The notes under the pieces are model-generated. The model did not search any database and had not been told where the DNA came from. It was given only the letters and a program-made list of their open reading frames with translations. A stretch of 64,000 nucleotides of DNA from Arthrobacter sp. KBS0703 (lineage in GTDB: Bacteria > Actinomycetota > Actinomycetes > Actinomycetales > Micrococcaceae): contig NZ_MVDG02000001.1 in the NCBI RefSeq assembly GCF_002008315.2, forward strand, positions 3,472,001-3,536,000, in the 5' to 3' direction. The position numbers and the translations under genes were made by a program. Below are positions 43,896 to 52,473 of the stretch, in pieces. Within the stretch, counting starts at the first letter, position 1; every line of letters starts with the position of its first letter.

Positions 43896-45019
43896 CACTC
43901 GTGCTCGCCCTTGAGCGTGAGGGCGCCCAGCTGCGCGTCGTCCCGCAGGGCATGGTGCTGCCGGACGTACAGCGACAGGTCCGCCATGCACTTGCCATAC
44001 CGCTCGTCGAACGCCAGCGGCCCGGGTCCCAGGTTCTGGCTCACCAGGAGCTGGACGCGTTCGACGGCGGCAGCAACGGTCCCGCGGACCCGGAGCGCCT
44101 CGCTCCACGCGCCGGAACTCCTGCCCGGTTCTTCCGGCAGTTCCCCATGTCCCGGGCGGGCGTCGATGAGTTCTGCAGTCCGGGCAAGATACTGGAGGGC
44201 GGATGTGAGGATCCGGTCCACTTCGCCGAGGCTCGCGAGCGCCACCTGGTCAGGTTCCCGCTGGGACTGTGCCCCGCGTATCAGGGCTGCCTTGAAATGC
44301 CGGCCCAGCGCCACCGCGCCGCCCAGCCAGCACGCGGCGACCCCCATGCCGCCCCAGGCGAAGCCCGGGCGCTGGAAATACCAGCCGTCTCCGCCCAGCG
44401 GCACCGCCGGAACACGGTCGAAGTGGACGGTTCCACTGGGTATTTCCCGCAGGCCCCGGCTTGTCCATTCCGGGTCGACGCAGGTCACACCGGCATCCCT
44501 GAGGTCTATGGCGAAAGCGGCCCGGCCGCCTGATTGCGTATGTGCCGTCACGACGGCATGGTCCACGAACTGCGCCAGCGAGCACCACGGTTTAGACCCG
44601 CTGAGGCGCACGCCGCCGTGTTCGCCGCCGTGTTCGCCGTCGGATGGTTCGCCGCCGGACTGGGGCACGGCGGTAAGGCGTGTGCCCGGGGCCTCGGCGG
44701 CAAAGACGCCCCAGGTTCCGGTGAAGGAGTCTGCGGCCCTTGCCTGGGACAGGATGGCGCCGGCGTCCAGATGGGGTTCCAGGATGCGGCCCGCAGCCAC
44801 GTCAATCGCAGCTACGGAGGCCAGGAGTTCCCACAGCCGGGCTGTCTGGCCTTCTCCCGGCTTGGGAGCGAACCGGCCCGCCTGATTGGCTGCGGCCAGG
44901 AGTGCCGGTACGTCCCCCACGGCAGCGGCCATCGCCTCCAGGGTGGTGTCCAGCTCCGCCAGCTGCTTCGGGGAGGAACTGATGCCAACTGCCTGCCAGG
45001 GGCGGTGCGGCGGGGTCAT
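43892..45019 (-). CDS. Acyl-CoA dehydrogenase-like flavoprotein
   Basis: A 375-residue acyl-CoA dehydrogenase fold protein. ADSFTGTWGVFAAEAPGTRL and SGSKPWCSLAQFVDHAVVTA correspond to the FAD/substrate beta domain; the C-terminal helical bundle carries RGTVAAAVERVQLLVSQNLG. The catalytic glutamate of canonical enzymes is hard to place, as in several biosynthetic family members. ATG 45019 overlaps a 30-codon upstream frame by ATGA, and its own stop overlaps the PIG-L start by four bases. In this operon it may desaturate or N-hydroxylate a sugar- or lipid-linked intermediate; this is inference. Confidence 0.82.
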   Translation of the reverse strand: MTPPHRPWQAVGISSSPKQLAELDTTLEAMAAAVGDVPALLAAANQAGRFAPKPGEGQTARLWELLASVAAIDVAAGRILEPHLDAGAILSQARAADSFTGTWGVFAAEAPGTRLTAVPQSGGEPSDGEHGGEHGGVRLSGSKPWCSLAQFVDHAVVTAHTQSGGRAAFAIDLRDAGVTCVDPEWTSRGLREIPSGTVHFDRVPAVPLGGDGWYFQRPGFAWGGMGVAACWLGGAVALGRHFKAALIRGAQSQREPDQVALASLGEVDRILTSALQYLARTAELIDARPGHGELPEEPGRSSGAWSEALRVRGTVAAAVERVQLLVSQNLGPGPLAFDERYGKCMADLSLYVRQHHALRDDAQLGALTLKGEHEW

Positions 45020-45108
45020 GCACTGCTCGCTGACATCGCGCGCTGCAGCTCGACCAGGTCGGCGACGACCCTTTGAGGGTTGGCGGCCAACGCCTGGGAT
45101 GCTTTCAT
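45016..45108 (-). CDS. 30-residue open frame coupled to the acyl-CoA dehydrogenase gene
   Basis: ATG 45108 follows GGAGGAAGAG directly, the best ribosome site in the neighbourhood, and encodes MKASQALAANPQRVVADLVE then LQRAMSASSA. Its TGA overlaps the next ATG by four bases, and that ATG has no ribosome site of its own. It may be a leader for translational coupling or a small helical protein that starts the operon. No homologue is recognised. Confidence 0.5.
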   Translation of the reverse strand: MKASQALAANPQRVVADLVELQRAMSASSA

Positions 45109-45274
45109 CTCTTCCTCCGCTGCAGTATGCCAGGGACCGGCCGCCTGCGGCCGGGACCATCATTCCAAGCATACTTAGCTTCGGCGCCGCAGGCCGCGCG
45201 CGCTGCACGGTTTCCGCCCGGTTCCGGGCGCCGGGACGCTCCTCGGTCCGGCTGCCGGTGGTGTCCGGCTGTTC

Positions 45275-45763
45275 CTAGTGCCCGGCCGGCCACAGCACGG
45301 TGGCCTGAACGTTTCCCACCGGCACGCTGCCGTATGTCCGTGAGTCGATGGACCCGGCCCGGTTGTCGCCGAGGACAAAAACGTGGCCGGCGGGCACCGT
45401 GACCGGCCCAAAATACGTACCGTCGATCCGGCTGTGGTCAATGCCCGGTTCGGGCTGCGGTACGCCGTCCACCACCAGCACTGAGTCCTCGATTGCCACC
45501 GTCTGGCCCTGGAAGGCAATGGCACGCTTAATTGCAGGGCTGCCGTCCTCCGGACTCGTGAACACCACAAGATCGCCGGCCCTGAGTCCGCCCAGGACCG
45601 GCCCTGGCTTGAATATCAGCACAGTGCTCCCCCGGGGCACTGCCGGTTCCATGCTTTCCGAGCTGACCGTCACCGGCTCCACTACCCACAGGCGCGCGGC
45701 CAGCACGGCCGCCGCCAGCAGGGCCGCCGTCGTGATTTTCTTTCCCCGCCGGGAATCGGTCAC
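45275..45763 (-). CDS. lepB: Type I signal peptidase
   Basis: A 162-residue membrane serine protease that removes signal peptides from exported proteins. The start is GTG 45763, seven bases after AAAGGAG. One N-terminal helix (residues 10-28) anchors it; SSESMEPAVP holds the nucleophile Ser37, AIKRAIAFQG the general base Lys79, and VFVLGDNRAGSIDSRTYG is the conserved box E. It is a short form without cytoplasmic extension. It probably forms its own unit, upstream of the 30-residue frame. Confidence 0.92.
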   Translation of the reverse strand: MTDSRRGKKITTAALLAAAVLAARLWVVEPVTVSSESMEPAVPRGSTVLIFKPGPVLGGLRAGDLVVFTSPEDGSPAIKRAIAFQGQTVAIEDSVLVVDGVPQPEPGIDHSRIDGTYFGPVTVPAGHVFVLGDNRAGSIDSRTYGSVPVGNVQATVLWPAGH

Positions 45764-46255
45764 GACGGAGCTCCTTTCGTATGCTGCCAGGAGCATGACC
45801 GGGCCGTCTTGGAAAAAACCGGAGCCGCCAGCAGGCCCGCAGGGGCTGATTTGGCGCCACCCCTATTTAGGCCCCCTCAAATCGATGGTCTAACCCCGCA
45901 GGCCGGGAAGGACCCTCCCGACCCCCTCGCTGGGCGGTCCAGAGACCTGCGAAGAGGCCGGTCCCGGGAAATTCCCAAGTCCCTGCCCGCACGCTTGTCA
46001 TTGTCCTGAACCGGACGGTGGCCGCCGCCGGTGACGGACCAGGACCGCCGGGTCCTGTGCCGTATCCCCATCGGCACCAGACCCGGCGTCCGCCCAAGAA
46101 CGGCCTGCGGAGCCATATTTCCGCCTCAGCGGCTGGTTTTATCCGACTTTTATCCAAGGTCTTTAGTTCACTTTGAAATTGGTCGGGAATGACTTTCTGG
46201 CCTGGCCTTGAGGGTACTGGGGGCCACAAATCGAGTGTCCATCTAAGGAGTCACC
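45764..46255. other. 492-base intergenic region
   Basis: It lies between lepB and the divergent FG-GAP gene. No convincing open frame is seen. GC- and C-rich runs dominate 45840-45960; 46130-46180 is more AT-rich and includes TTTATCCAAGGTCTTTAG and TTGAAATTGG, the likely promoter side of the FG-GAP gene, which has AAGGAG five bases before its ATG. Confidence 0.5.
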
Positions 46256-48466
46256 ATGTTCTCGCAATCCGTGAAACGGCCGATGATGCCGGACGGAACA
46301 AACCGCATCGAACCCGCCCACCGCCGGTCCACGCCGACCGCCGCGGCACGTCTCGCCCCTGTTGCTGCGGGGGCCCTGTTGGCCGCCGCACTCGCACCGC
46401 TGGGCGCGGTTCCGGCCGGCGCCGAAACGGCCGGAATGGGTCCCGTGGATTCGGCCAACGGCTTCCCCACCTGGTATTCGGACGGAACCGTCAAGCTGCA
46501 GTTGTGCTACATCGCCAACAGCGGGTGCCTCACCGAGCCGCCAGACCCGAACTCGCCGGCGTCCTACCCGGACAACTTCCCGGATGAGGCCTTCTGGTTC
46601 AATGCCGAGGCCAGCGGCGGGAATCTCGGTCTCTACGAGGCTGCCCTTGAGGCAGCCCACGTTAACGGGCCTGTGGTCGACGGCGACCAGATGGGATTCG
46701 GCCGGCTGCGGTTCCGGCTGAACAACCTCGTGGCGGGAGCCTCGTACACCATCACCCACCCCTACGGCGTCCACACCTTCACGGCAGCAGCGGACCCGCA
46801 GGATCCGAGCCTGGGTGAAATCAACGTGACCCTCGATGAAGGCTGCACTCCGTCCGCTACGGCTGCCTGTGACTGGGCCAGCGTCGGTGCTTCATTCCTT
46901 GGCGACTTCGCCTCGGGATCCACCGCCACCTTCCTCCGCCAGGACGGCGCCGCCGCCGGAACATTGGGCGACATCAATACCGCCAGGACCGTCACGGGCG
47001 CCCCGTCCGGCACCAACGCCGTCATCGTGACAGGCCCTGATGCTGGCGGCTCCGGAGTCGACACGCTCACGGTCAACACGTTCACTGTCCAGGGGCTCAT
47101 AGACGGAGCTTCAGACGGCGCACCGTCCGCTCCCGACCTGGCGGCGGCCAGCGACACCGGCCGTTCCTCGACGGACAACGTCACCCGTGTGACAACACCG
47201 ACCATCACCGGGACGCTTCCAGCCGGCGCGTCCGGACCCGTTCAGTTGATTGTCGACGCCGGCGCCCCCCGGGCGACAACGCTTTCCGGCTCCACCTACT
47301 CCGCAACGCTGGCGGCCCTGCCGCAGGGCGTTCACCGGGTGCAGTCCCGCATCACCAATCCGGCCTTCGCAGCCGATCCCACCCAGCCGCAGTTCCTAGT
47401 CTCCTCGACGCTGACGTTCACGGTGGACACCACTGCGCCCGGCGTTTCCGTCACGGCGCCGTTCCCGTCAACACCGAGCTTGGACAACACGCCCACGCTT
47501 AGCTTCTCGGGTGAAGCCGGGGCAAGGTTCGAATGCCAGCTGCAGCCCAGCAACCCCATTTGGGATGCCACCTGCGCCTCACCCAGGACCTGGGATGCAC
47601 AGGCCAACGGCACGTACGTCTTCAACGTTCGGGCCACGGATGCGGCCGGAAACGTCAGCGCCCTCGCAAGCCGCACTGTGCAGATCGGGCAGGGCACGGC
47701 GGCCGCCGCCACGCCCAAGCTTCAGGACTTCAATAGCGACGGCCGGGCGGACATCGTGTCCAGGGACACTGCCGGAAGGCTTTGGCTCTACCGGGGCAAC
47801 GGAACCGGCGGCTTCCTCCCCAGGCTCCAGATCGGCAACGGCTGGGGCAGCATGACCGCCATGGTCAGCACCGGCGACTTCAATGGTGACCGCAAAGCGG
47901 ACATCGTGGCCCGGGACTCCGCTGGTGCCCTCTGGCTCTACCGCGGCAACGGCGCAAGCGGCTTCACCGGACGCGTCCAGATCGGCAACGGCTGGACCGG
48001 GTTGAACAACATCGTCGCCCCCGGCGACTTCAACGGCGACCGCAAGCCCGACCTGGCAGCACGGGATGCCGCCGGAAACCTGTACCTTTACCTCGGCAAT
48101 GGCACGGGCGGCTTCCTCGGACGGACCCAGATCGGCAACGGCTGGAACACGATGAATGCCATCGTGGCTACCGGTGACTTCAACAGCGACGGCAAGGCCG
48201 ACCTGGCCGCCCGCGATACGGCCGGAAACCTCTGGCTCTACCGTGGCAACGGCTTCGGATCGTTCCTCGGCAGGGTCCAGATCGGATCCGGCTGGAACGG
48301 CCTGAGCGTTGCCGGGACGGGGGACTTCAACGGCGACCGTCGGGCTGACCTGACGGCCCGCGATGCTGCCGGAAACCTGATTCTCTACCGTGGCAACGGG
48401 GCGACCGGCTTCCTCGGCAAGGCCCAGATCGGCACGGGCTGGAACACCATGAACGCCATCATGTAG
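46256..48466 (+). CDS. Secreted FG-GAP/VCBS repeat protein
   Basis: A 736-residue exported protein. A long twin-basic-free signal peptide ends at about PAGAETAG (residue 60). Residues 65-280 form a domain of unknown type (WYSDGTVKLQLCYIANSGCL, with paired Cys), then 290-480 are Ig-like strands (VDAGAPRATTLSGSTYSATL; FECQLQPSNPIWDATC). From 47726 five tandem FG-GAP repeats of 50 residues follow (DFNGDRKADIVARDSAGALW, LYRGNG...), giving a 150-base period in DNA. The Asp-rich FN.D.KAD loops bind calcium in beta-propellers. It is probably a surface adhesin or carbohydrate-binding protein. No membrane or sortase anchor is visible. Confidence 0.85.
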   Translation: MFSQSVKRPMMPDGTNRIEPAHRRSTPTAAARLAPVAAGALLAAALAPLGAVPAGAETAGMGPVDSANGFPTWYSDGTVKLQLCYIANSGCLTEPPDPNSPASYPDNFPDEAFWFNAEASGGNLGLYEAALEAAHVNGPVVDGDQMGFGRLRFRLNNLVAGASYTITHPYGVHTFTAAADPQDPSLGEINVTLDEGCTPSATAACDWASVGASFLGDFASGSTATFLRQDGAAAGTLGDINTARTVTGAPSGTNAVIVTGPDAGGSGVDTLTVNTFTVQGLIDGASDGAPSAPDLAAASDTGRSSTDNVTRVTTPTITGTLPAGASGPVQLIVDAGAPRATTLSGSTYSATLAALPQGVHRVQSRITNPAFAADPTQPQFLVSSTLTFTVDTTAPGVSVTAPFPSTPSLDNTPTLSFSGEAGARFECQLQPSNPIWDATCASPRTWDAQANGTYVFNVRATDAAGNVSALASRTVQIGQGTAAAATPKLQDFNSDGRADIVSRDTAGRLWLYRGNGTGGFLPRLQIGNGWGSMTAMVSTGDFNGDRKADIVARDSAGALWLYRGNGASGFTGRVQIGNGWTGLNNIVAPGDFNGDRKPDLAARDAAGNLYLYLGNGTGGFLGRTQIGNGWNTMNAIVATGDFNSDGKADLAARDTAGNLWLYRGNGFGSFLGRVQIGSGWNGLSVAGTGDFNGDRRADLTARDAAGNLILYRGNGATGFLGKAQIGTGWNTMNAIM

Positions 48467-48491
48467 CACCGGCATTCTGAGTTCCGACGCA

Positions 48492-48526
48492 GCACCGCCC
48501 GCGTACAGCCAGTACGCGGGCGGTGC
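48492..48526. terminator. Hairpin after the FG-GAP gene
   Basis: GCACCGCCCGCGTAC (48492-48506) and GTACGCGGGCGGTGC (48512-48526) form a perfect 15-base stem with a 5-base loop, between two convergent genes. No T-run, but strength and place suit a bidirectional terminator. Confidence 0.85.
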
Positions 48527-48584
48527 CGCGTCGTGCCGGGTTTATGCTCTGTAGGCTTCGCGGCCAGGGGGCCGGGGAACCCGG

Positions 48585-49262
48585 CTAGCGGACCACGGCC
48601 AGCGCGAAGCCGTCCCAGCCCTTGGACCCCACCGTCTGGATCACCGTGGCGTCGAGCCTGGCGTCCTCCCCCATCAGCTTCAGCGCGCTGACGATCCCCG
48701 GGGCGTTGACCTCGTCCATGGACGGATCCAGCACCGCACCCTCCCACACCACGTTGTCCATGACAATGCTGGTTCCCGGCCGGCCCAGCCGGACAGCCCA
48801 GTCCAGGTACTTCGGGTTGTTCTCTTTATCCGCGTCGATGAAGACAAAGTCGAACGGTGCGCCGCCCTCGGCCTGCAGCGCAGCAAGCGTGTCCAGCGCC
48901 GCGCCTATCCGGATCTCCACTTTGTGGCCCAGCCCGGCAGCGTCCACATTCGCGCGGGCTATGTCCGCGTGTTTGGTGAGATATTCACACGTGACCAGCT
49001 GGCCGTCGTCGGGAAGTCCCTGGGCCATCCAGATGGTGCTGAATCCGGCCAGCGTGCCGATCTCCAACACCCGGCGCGCGCCGGAAGACATGATCAGCAG
49101 CTTCAGCAGCTTGCCCGCATTGGCGGTCACCTCGATGGGCGGCATGCCGGCGTCGACGGCGGACTGCACCGCGCGCTTAAGCGCACCGTCCGGATGGACC
49201 ACGACGTCGGACAGGAACTCTTCTACGGCCACCCACTCGGGCCGGGGCTTGTGCTCAAACAT
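48585..49262 (-). CDS. O-methyltransferase (caffeoyl-CoA/catechol type)
   Basis: A 225-residue class I SAM-dependent methyltransferase of the Methyltransf_3 family. VLEIGTLAGFSTIWMAQGLP is the SAM-binding motif I, GGAPFDFVFIDADKENNPKY the metal-binding DxDK motif, and IVMDNVVWEGAVLDP the following DNV loop, all typical for divalent-metal-dependent O-methyltransferases acting on catechols or tRNA (TrmR). ATG 49262 is taken as start (MFEHKPRPEW). Confidence 0.9.
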   Translation of the reverse strand: MFEHKPRPEWVAVEEFLSDVVVHPDGALKRAVQSAVDAGMPPIEVTANAGKLLKLLIMSSGARRVLEIGTLAGFSTIWMAQGLPDDGQLVTCEYLTKHADIARANVDAAGLGHKVEIRIGAALDTLAALQAEGGAPFDFVFIDADKENNPKYLDWAVRLGRPGTSIVMDNVVWEGAVLDPSMDEVNAPGIVSALKLMGEDARLDATVIQTVGSKGWDGFALAVVR

Positions 49263-49346
49263 GGCCCCAGTCTCCCAGCAACCGCGCTGGCGGGCTAGAC
49301 GTACTGCCAGCACCCGCCGGCGTCGCCGCTGCCTTCTGCGGCGGGG

Positions 49347-49685
49347 TCAGGAACCCCCGGCTATGGCGCTTTCCAGGCGATCGACTTTTGCGGTGATCTC
49401 ACCCGAGAAGCCGGGCCGGATGTCCGCCTTGATCACCAGGGACACCCTGCTGCCGAACTTGCCCACCGCCTCCGTCGCGCGTTTGACCACGGCGAACACC
49501 TCGTCCCATTCGCCCTCGATAGTGGTGAACATGGAATCGGTCTTGTTGGGCAGCCCGGACTCCCGGACGATGCTGACGGCGGCGGCCACGGCGTCGTGCA
49601 CGGACGCATCCGCTGCGCCACCGGCCCCCGCGTAGGCAGGGTCGGCAGGAATTCCGGACGGGGCGACTGAAAATGCAAGCAACAT
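49347..49685 (-). CDS. MTH1187/YkoF-type thiamine-binding protein
   Basis: A 112-residue ferredoxin-like protein of the thiamine-binding DUF77 family. MLLAFSVAPSGIPADPA at the start, then VHDAVAAAVSIVRESGLPNK, FTTIEGEWDEVFAVVKRATE and RVSLVIKADIRPGF are the conserved segments. Members bind thiamine and form dimers of dimers; a role in transport or salvage is suspected. Divergent from the TetR gene 111 bases away. Confidence 0.88.
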   Translation of the reverse strand: MLLAFSVAPSGIPADPAYAGAGGAADASVHDAVAAAVSIVRESGLPNKTDSMFTTIEGEWDEVFAVVKRATEAVGKFGSRVSLVIKADIRPGFSGEITAKVDRLESAIAGGS

Positions 49686-49796
49686 GGGTCCAGTCTGACA
49701 CGGTCCGCCAGACTCCCCCGGGCGTGTGCTGCGTCATATTTGGCGCTACCACTGGGTAACGAAGTCGGGAAGACACGGCGTTGCTAACCTTTATTC

Positions 49797-50417
49797 ATGA
49801 ACCTCGCAGTAGAGCGCAAACCCCTCCGTGCCGACGCTGCCCGCAACGTGGACAAGATCATCAACGCGGCCCGCGAGTGCTTCCGCGAGTACGGCCCGGA
49901 CGTTCCGCTGCAGACCATCGCCGCCACTGCAGGAGTGGGACCGGCTACGCTCTTCCGTAATTTTTCGGACAAGGAACAACTGGTCCTGGCGGCGCTGAAC
50001 CGCCAGCTCCGGCTCCACGTGGACCCCGTCATCGATGTTGCTCTGGCGGGCCCGGACGCGGCCGAAGGCCTCTTCCATGTCATTGACGCCGTCATGGCCG
50101 CCGCCAGCGAGAACGCCAACCTGCTGGGCGCCGTCGCCGGGCGGCGGGACCTGCTGACCGGTATCACCGGCAGCCTGATCGAATCCGTCGGCGTGCTCCT
50201 TGGCCGCGGGCAGGGGCAAGGGACGCTCCGCATCGACATCTCACTGACGGACATGGTGAGGCTGCTGGCCATGCTGATCGGCGTGGTCGACACCATGGAA
50301 CCGGGATCCGATGCCTGGCGCCGCCCTGCCGCGCTGGTCGAAGACGCTATCCGTTCGGAACGGCCCGGCCGGCCGCTTCCGCCGCAGGTTCCGCTGCCCA
50401 GCGCCCAGTTCGAGTAG
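49797..50417 (+). CDS. TetR-family regulator
   Basis: A 206-residue regulator. The N-terminal HTH is KIINAARECFREYGPDVPLQ then IAATAGVGPATLFRNFSDKE; the C-terminal domain is of the common SCO-type TetR (MAAASENANLLGAVAGRRDL). It is divergent from the thiamine-binding protein gene, which is its most obvious target, but the ligand is unknown. Confidence 0.88.
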   Translation: MNLAVERKPLRADAARNVDKIINAARECFREYGPDVPLQTIAATAGVGPATLFRNFSDKEQLVLAALNRQLRLHVDPVIDVALAGPDAAEGLFHVIDAVMAAASENANLLGAVAGRRDLLTGITGSLIESVGVLLGRGQGQGTLRIDISLTDMVRLLAMLIGVVDTMEPGSDAWRRPAALVEDAIRSERPGRPLPPQVPLPSAQFE

Positions 50418-50544
50418 CCCGGCTCCGCCCCTTCCGGGCCCTTTCGACGCGGCCCCCTCTATTCCGTCGAACCGGCTTGCACAGTAAGCTAGGCGCACCA
50501 GTGGTTAGGCAGCCAGCCTCGGGAATTCCATAACGGAGTACACA

Positions 50545-50592
50545 ATGTCATTCTCCACTCGTGAACATTTCACCCCGGCTGCGTCAGCATGA
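50545..50592 (+). CDS. 15-residue leader-type open frame
   Basis: ATG 50545 is six bases after GGAG and encodes MSFSTREHFTPAASA. Its TGA overlaps the ATG of the next gene (50589) by four bases, while that ATG has no ribosome site of its own. It probably serves translational coupling; peptide function is not evident. Confidence 0.5.
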   Translation: MSFSTREHFTPAASA

Positions 50593-50840
50593 ACCGCTCT
50601 CAGCTCGCACATTTCATGAAGCTGTCCGAGGACCCCGAAGCCACGTTGACCGCGGCCTCCACCGATGACCTCGGAATCATCGTGGACGCGCTCTACCGCA
50701 ACCTGGACACGCCTAAGCCGGTTTTCGGAGCCCAGGACTGGTATGACCTCGCCACCGAAGAACTGGCCCGGCGCACGTCCTCCGCCGCATCGGACTCTTA
50801 CGGGGCAGCTTCTTCTCCGGACGCCTACGGGGCCGCCTAG
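50589..50840 (+). CDS. Small protein, function unknown
   Basis: An 83-residue protein: MNRSQLAHFMKLSEDPEATL, then a helical region ending PVFGAQDWYDLATEELARRT and a Ser/Ala/Tyr-rich tail with two copies of SYGAA/AYGAA. No family is recognised. It is translationally coupled to the 15-codon leader. No terminator is obvious downstream. Confidence 0.6.
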   Translation: MNRSQLAHFMKLSEDPEATLTAASTDDLGIIVDALYRNLDTPKPVFGAQDWYDLATEELARRTSSAASDSYGAASSPDAYGAA

Positions 50841-50930
50841 CCCATTCCAGGGCCGGGCCCTTCCTTGGAGGATGTCGCCTGCCTTTAGGGTGCCGCCTGT
50901 GCCTTTAGGGTGCCGCCTGGAATCCCTGGC

Positions 50931-51227
50931 CTAGGAATCCTTCGGCGTGGATTCCGGCGCCCGGGATTCCTGGACCGCTGATTCAGGGGCCGCGTCCTTG
51001 GCGGGCGAGTGCTCCTTTGCGTGCGCCTGATGCTCAGCGTCGTGGGCGTGCTCCTTCGCCTCGATCAGGTGCTGCTGCAGCTTCTCCTCCGCCTCCCGGC
51101 GCCGCCGGGACGTGTCGCGGAGCTCCCGCGTGGATTGAGAGCCGCTTACCTCGATGTAAGGAGCGCCCGTCCTGTCATGTCCATCCTTGTGGGACTCCGG
51201 CTCGCCCGGGGCTGAATTTTCGTTCAT
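50931..51227 (-). CDS. Small charged protein, function unknown
   Basis: A 98-residue hydrophilic protein. Residues 35-70 form a strongly charged helix (ELRDTSRRRREAEEKLQQHL then IEAKEHAHDAEHQAHAKEHS) rich in Glu, Lys, Arg and His; both ends are disordered. The His/Glu spacing could bind metals, but this is only a possibility. AGAGGA precedes ATG 51227 by ten bases. Confidence 0.55.
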   Translation of the reverse strand: MNENSAPGEPESHKDGHDRTGAPYIEVSGSQSTRELRDTSRRRREAEEKLQQHLIEAKEHAHDAEHQAHAKEHSPAKDAAPESAVQESRAPESTPKDS

Positions 51228-51338
51228 GGTCAGTTCGTCCTCTCTGAAGCCAACAAAACCCTGCGCCGCTGCATTAACTGCGTCGCTCCACCACCTACTC
51301 AGTCACACCCGGCCTGACACGTCAATGCCGGGGCCGGG

Positions 51339-52016
51339 TCAAACGCCGCCCGGGAAGGCCTCTGGCCGTGCGGCGTGAGTGCGCAATGCGGAGCTGACGC
51401 ACTCACTCATTGCCTGGAGCGCGATCAGCTGCGCTTCCCGGACCTGGGGCTTGAGTGCGTTGATGCAGATGGCCTCATCCGCCGACTGTGCCAGCGGATT
51501 GGGGGCCCGGCCAGTCACTGCCCACACCACGGCACCTGTCGCCTTGGCCGCCGCGGCCGCGTCCAGTAAGGCATGCCGGTGCCCGCTGGCTGACACGACC
51601 AGCAAGACATCATCGGCGCGAATATGGGCTGCCACCCTGCTGGCCGCTTCTTCCGCAGTGCCCTGCGCAATTTCGATTAGGCCGGCCGTTCCCGCCCCGG
51701 CCGCCGGAGGGGCTCCGCGGAGAGCGATGACGGAGAAGGGCCGGCGTTCGCCGGAGTGGCGGCCCAGCAGTTCGGCCGTGAACTGCTGCACCTCGGCGGC
51801 CGAACCGGCGCTGCCGGCGGTAACCAGCCGGTTCCCGGCGAGGAGGCGCCGGGCCAGCTCCTCCCCCCACTCCGCCAGGCGCGAGGATTCATTCCGGAGC
51901 GAGGCGACGGCGGGACCCACCTGGCGCAGGTGCTCCAGAACGATGTCCACCGGTGCTTTCACGGCGAACGGGGCCTCGGCGACGCGAGTGCGCGACAACC
52001 GGCTGACGGCTTTCAT
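51339..52016 (-). CDS. GmhA-like SIS protein lacking the catalytic histidines
   Basis: A 225-residue SIS-domain paralogue of the gmhA at 29724-30478: both share GR/PAPNPLA, a QL/HLIAL helix and SAAE-Q-TAEL. Here the GNGGSAAEAQH motif reads AGSAGSAAEVQQF (Gln78 for His), Glu82 is kept, and the C-terminal helix reads REAQLIALQAMSECV (Gln196 and Gln201 for both His). The NDYGY segment is also gone. It probably binds a sugar phosphate without isomerising it. Purine-rich AAGAGGAG precedes the ATG. Confidence 0.82.
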   Translation of the reverse strand: MKAVSRLSRTRVAEAPFAVKAPVDIVLEHLRQVGPAVASLRNESSRLAEWGEELARRLLAGNRLVTAGSAGSAAEVQQFTAELLGRHSGERRPFSVIALRGAPPAAGAGTAGLIEIAQGTAEEAASRVAAHIRADDVLLVVSASGHRHALLDAAAAAKATGAVVWAVTGRAPNPLAQSADEAICINALKPQVREAQLIALQAMSECVSSALRTHAARPEAFPGGV

Positions 52017-52123
52017 TTTTCCAACTCCTCTTCACTTCGAGCAGTTGCTGCGCTTTGTTCGGCTCACTCTGCGCGTAACTGCACAACGGGCGGCACGCCC
52101 CTGATGGCAGGGCGCGCCTGGCC

Positions 52124-52366
52124 TCACTCGTCGTTGGCGGCCGCGGCTCGTGCCAGGAGCTCACGGTTTATCGCCGCCAGGGCCGCCAGCCTTGCGGGGT
52201 TTCCGGAGAGCTCAAGCTCCCGCCCGAGACGATGGCAGAGGGCGGCCAACTCGGCTTCGGGAACGTCGGCAAGTGACCTGAAGTGGGTGAAGAATCGCTT
52301 CTCGGGCAGCCCCGCGACGGCATGCCTGCGGATGCCAAAAGCTCCGGGAGGCAGTCGATTGTCCAT
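52124..52366 (-). CDS. Small helical protein, function unknown
   Basis: An 80-residue protein (MDNRLPPGAFGIRRHAVAGL..., ending INRELLARAAAANDE), mainly alpha-helical by composition. It stands 107 bases upstream of the SIS paralogue in the same direction and might be co-transcribed with it. No family recognised; the ribosome site is weak. Confidence 0.5.
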   Translation of the reverse strand: MDNRLPPGAFGIRRHAVAGLPEKRFFTHFRSLADVPEAELAALCHRLGRELELSGNPARLAALAAINRELLARAAAANDE

Positions 52367-52473
52367 AGTTCACCACTAGTACGGTTCATGGCGGCTGACT
52401 GCTTAGCCTCTTAGAGCATACAACGCATGTGACGCAGGCCACTAGGCGCCGCCCCGGGTGGCGCCGGGTCCGA

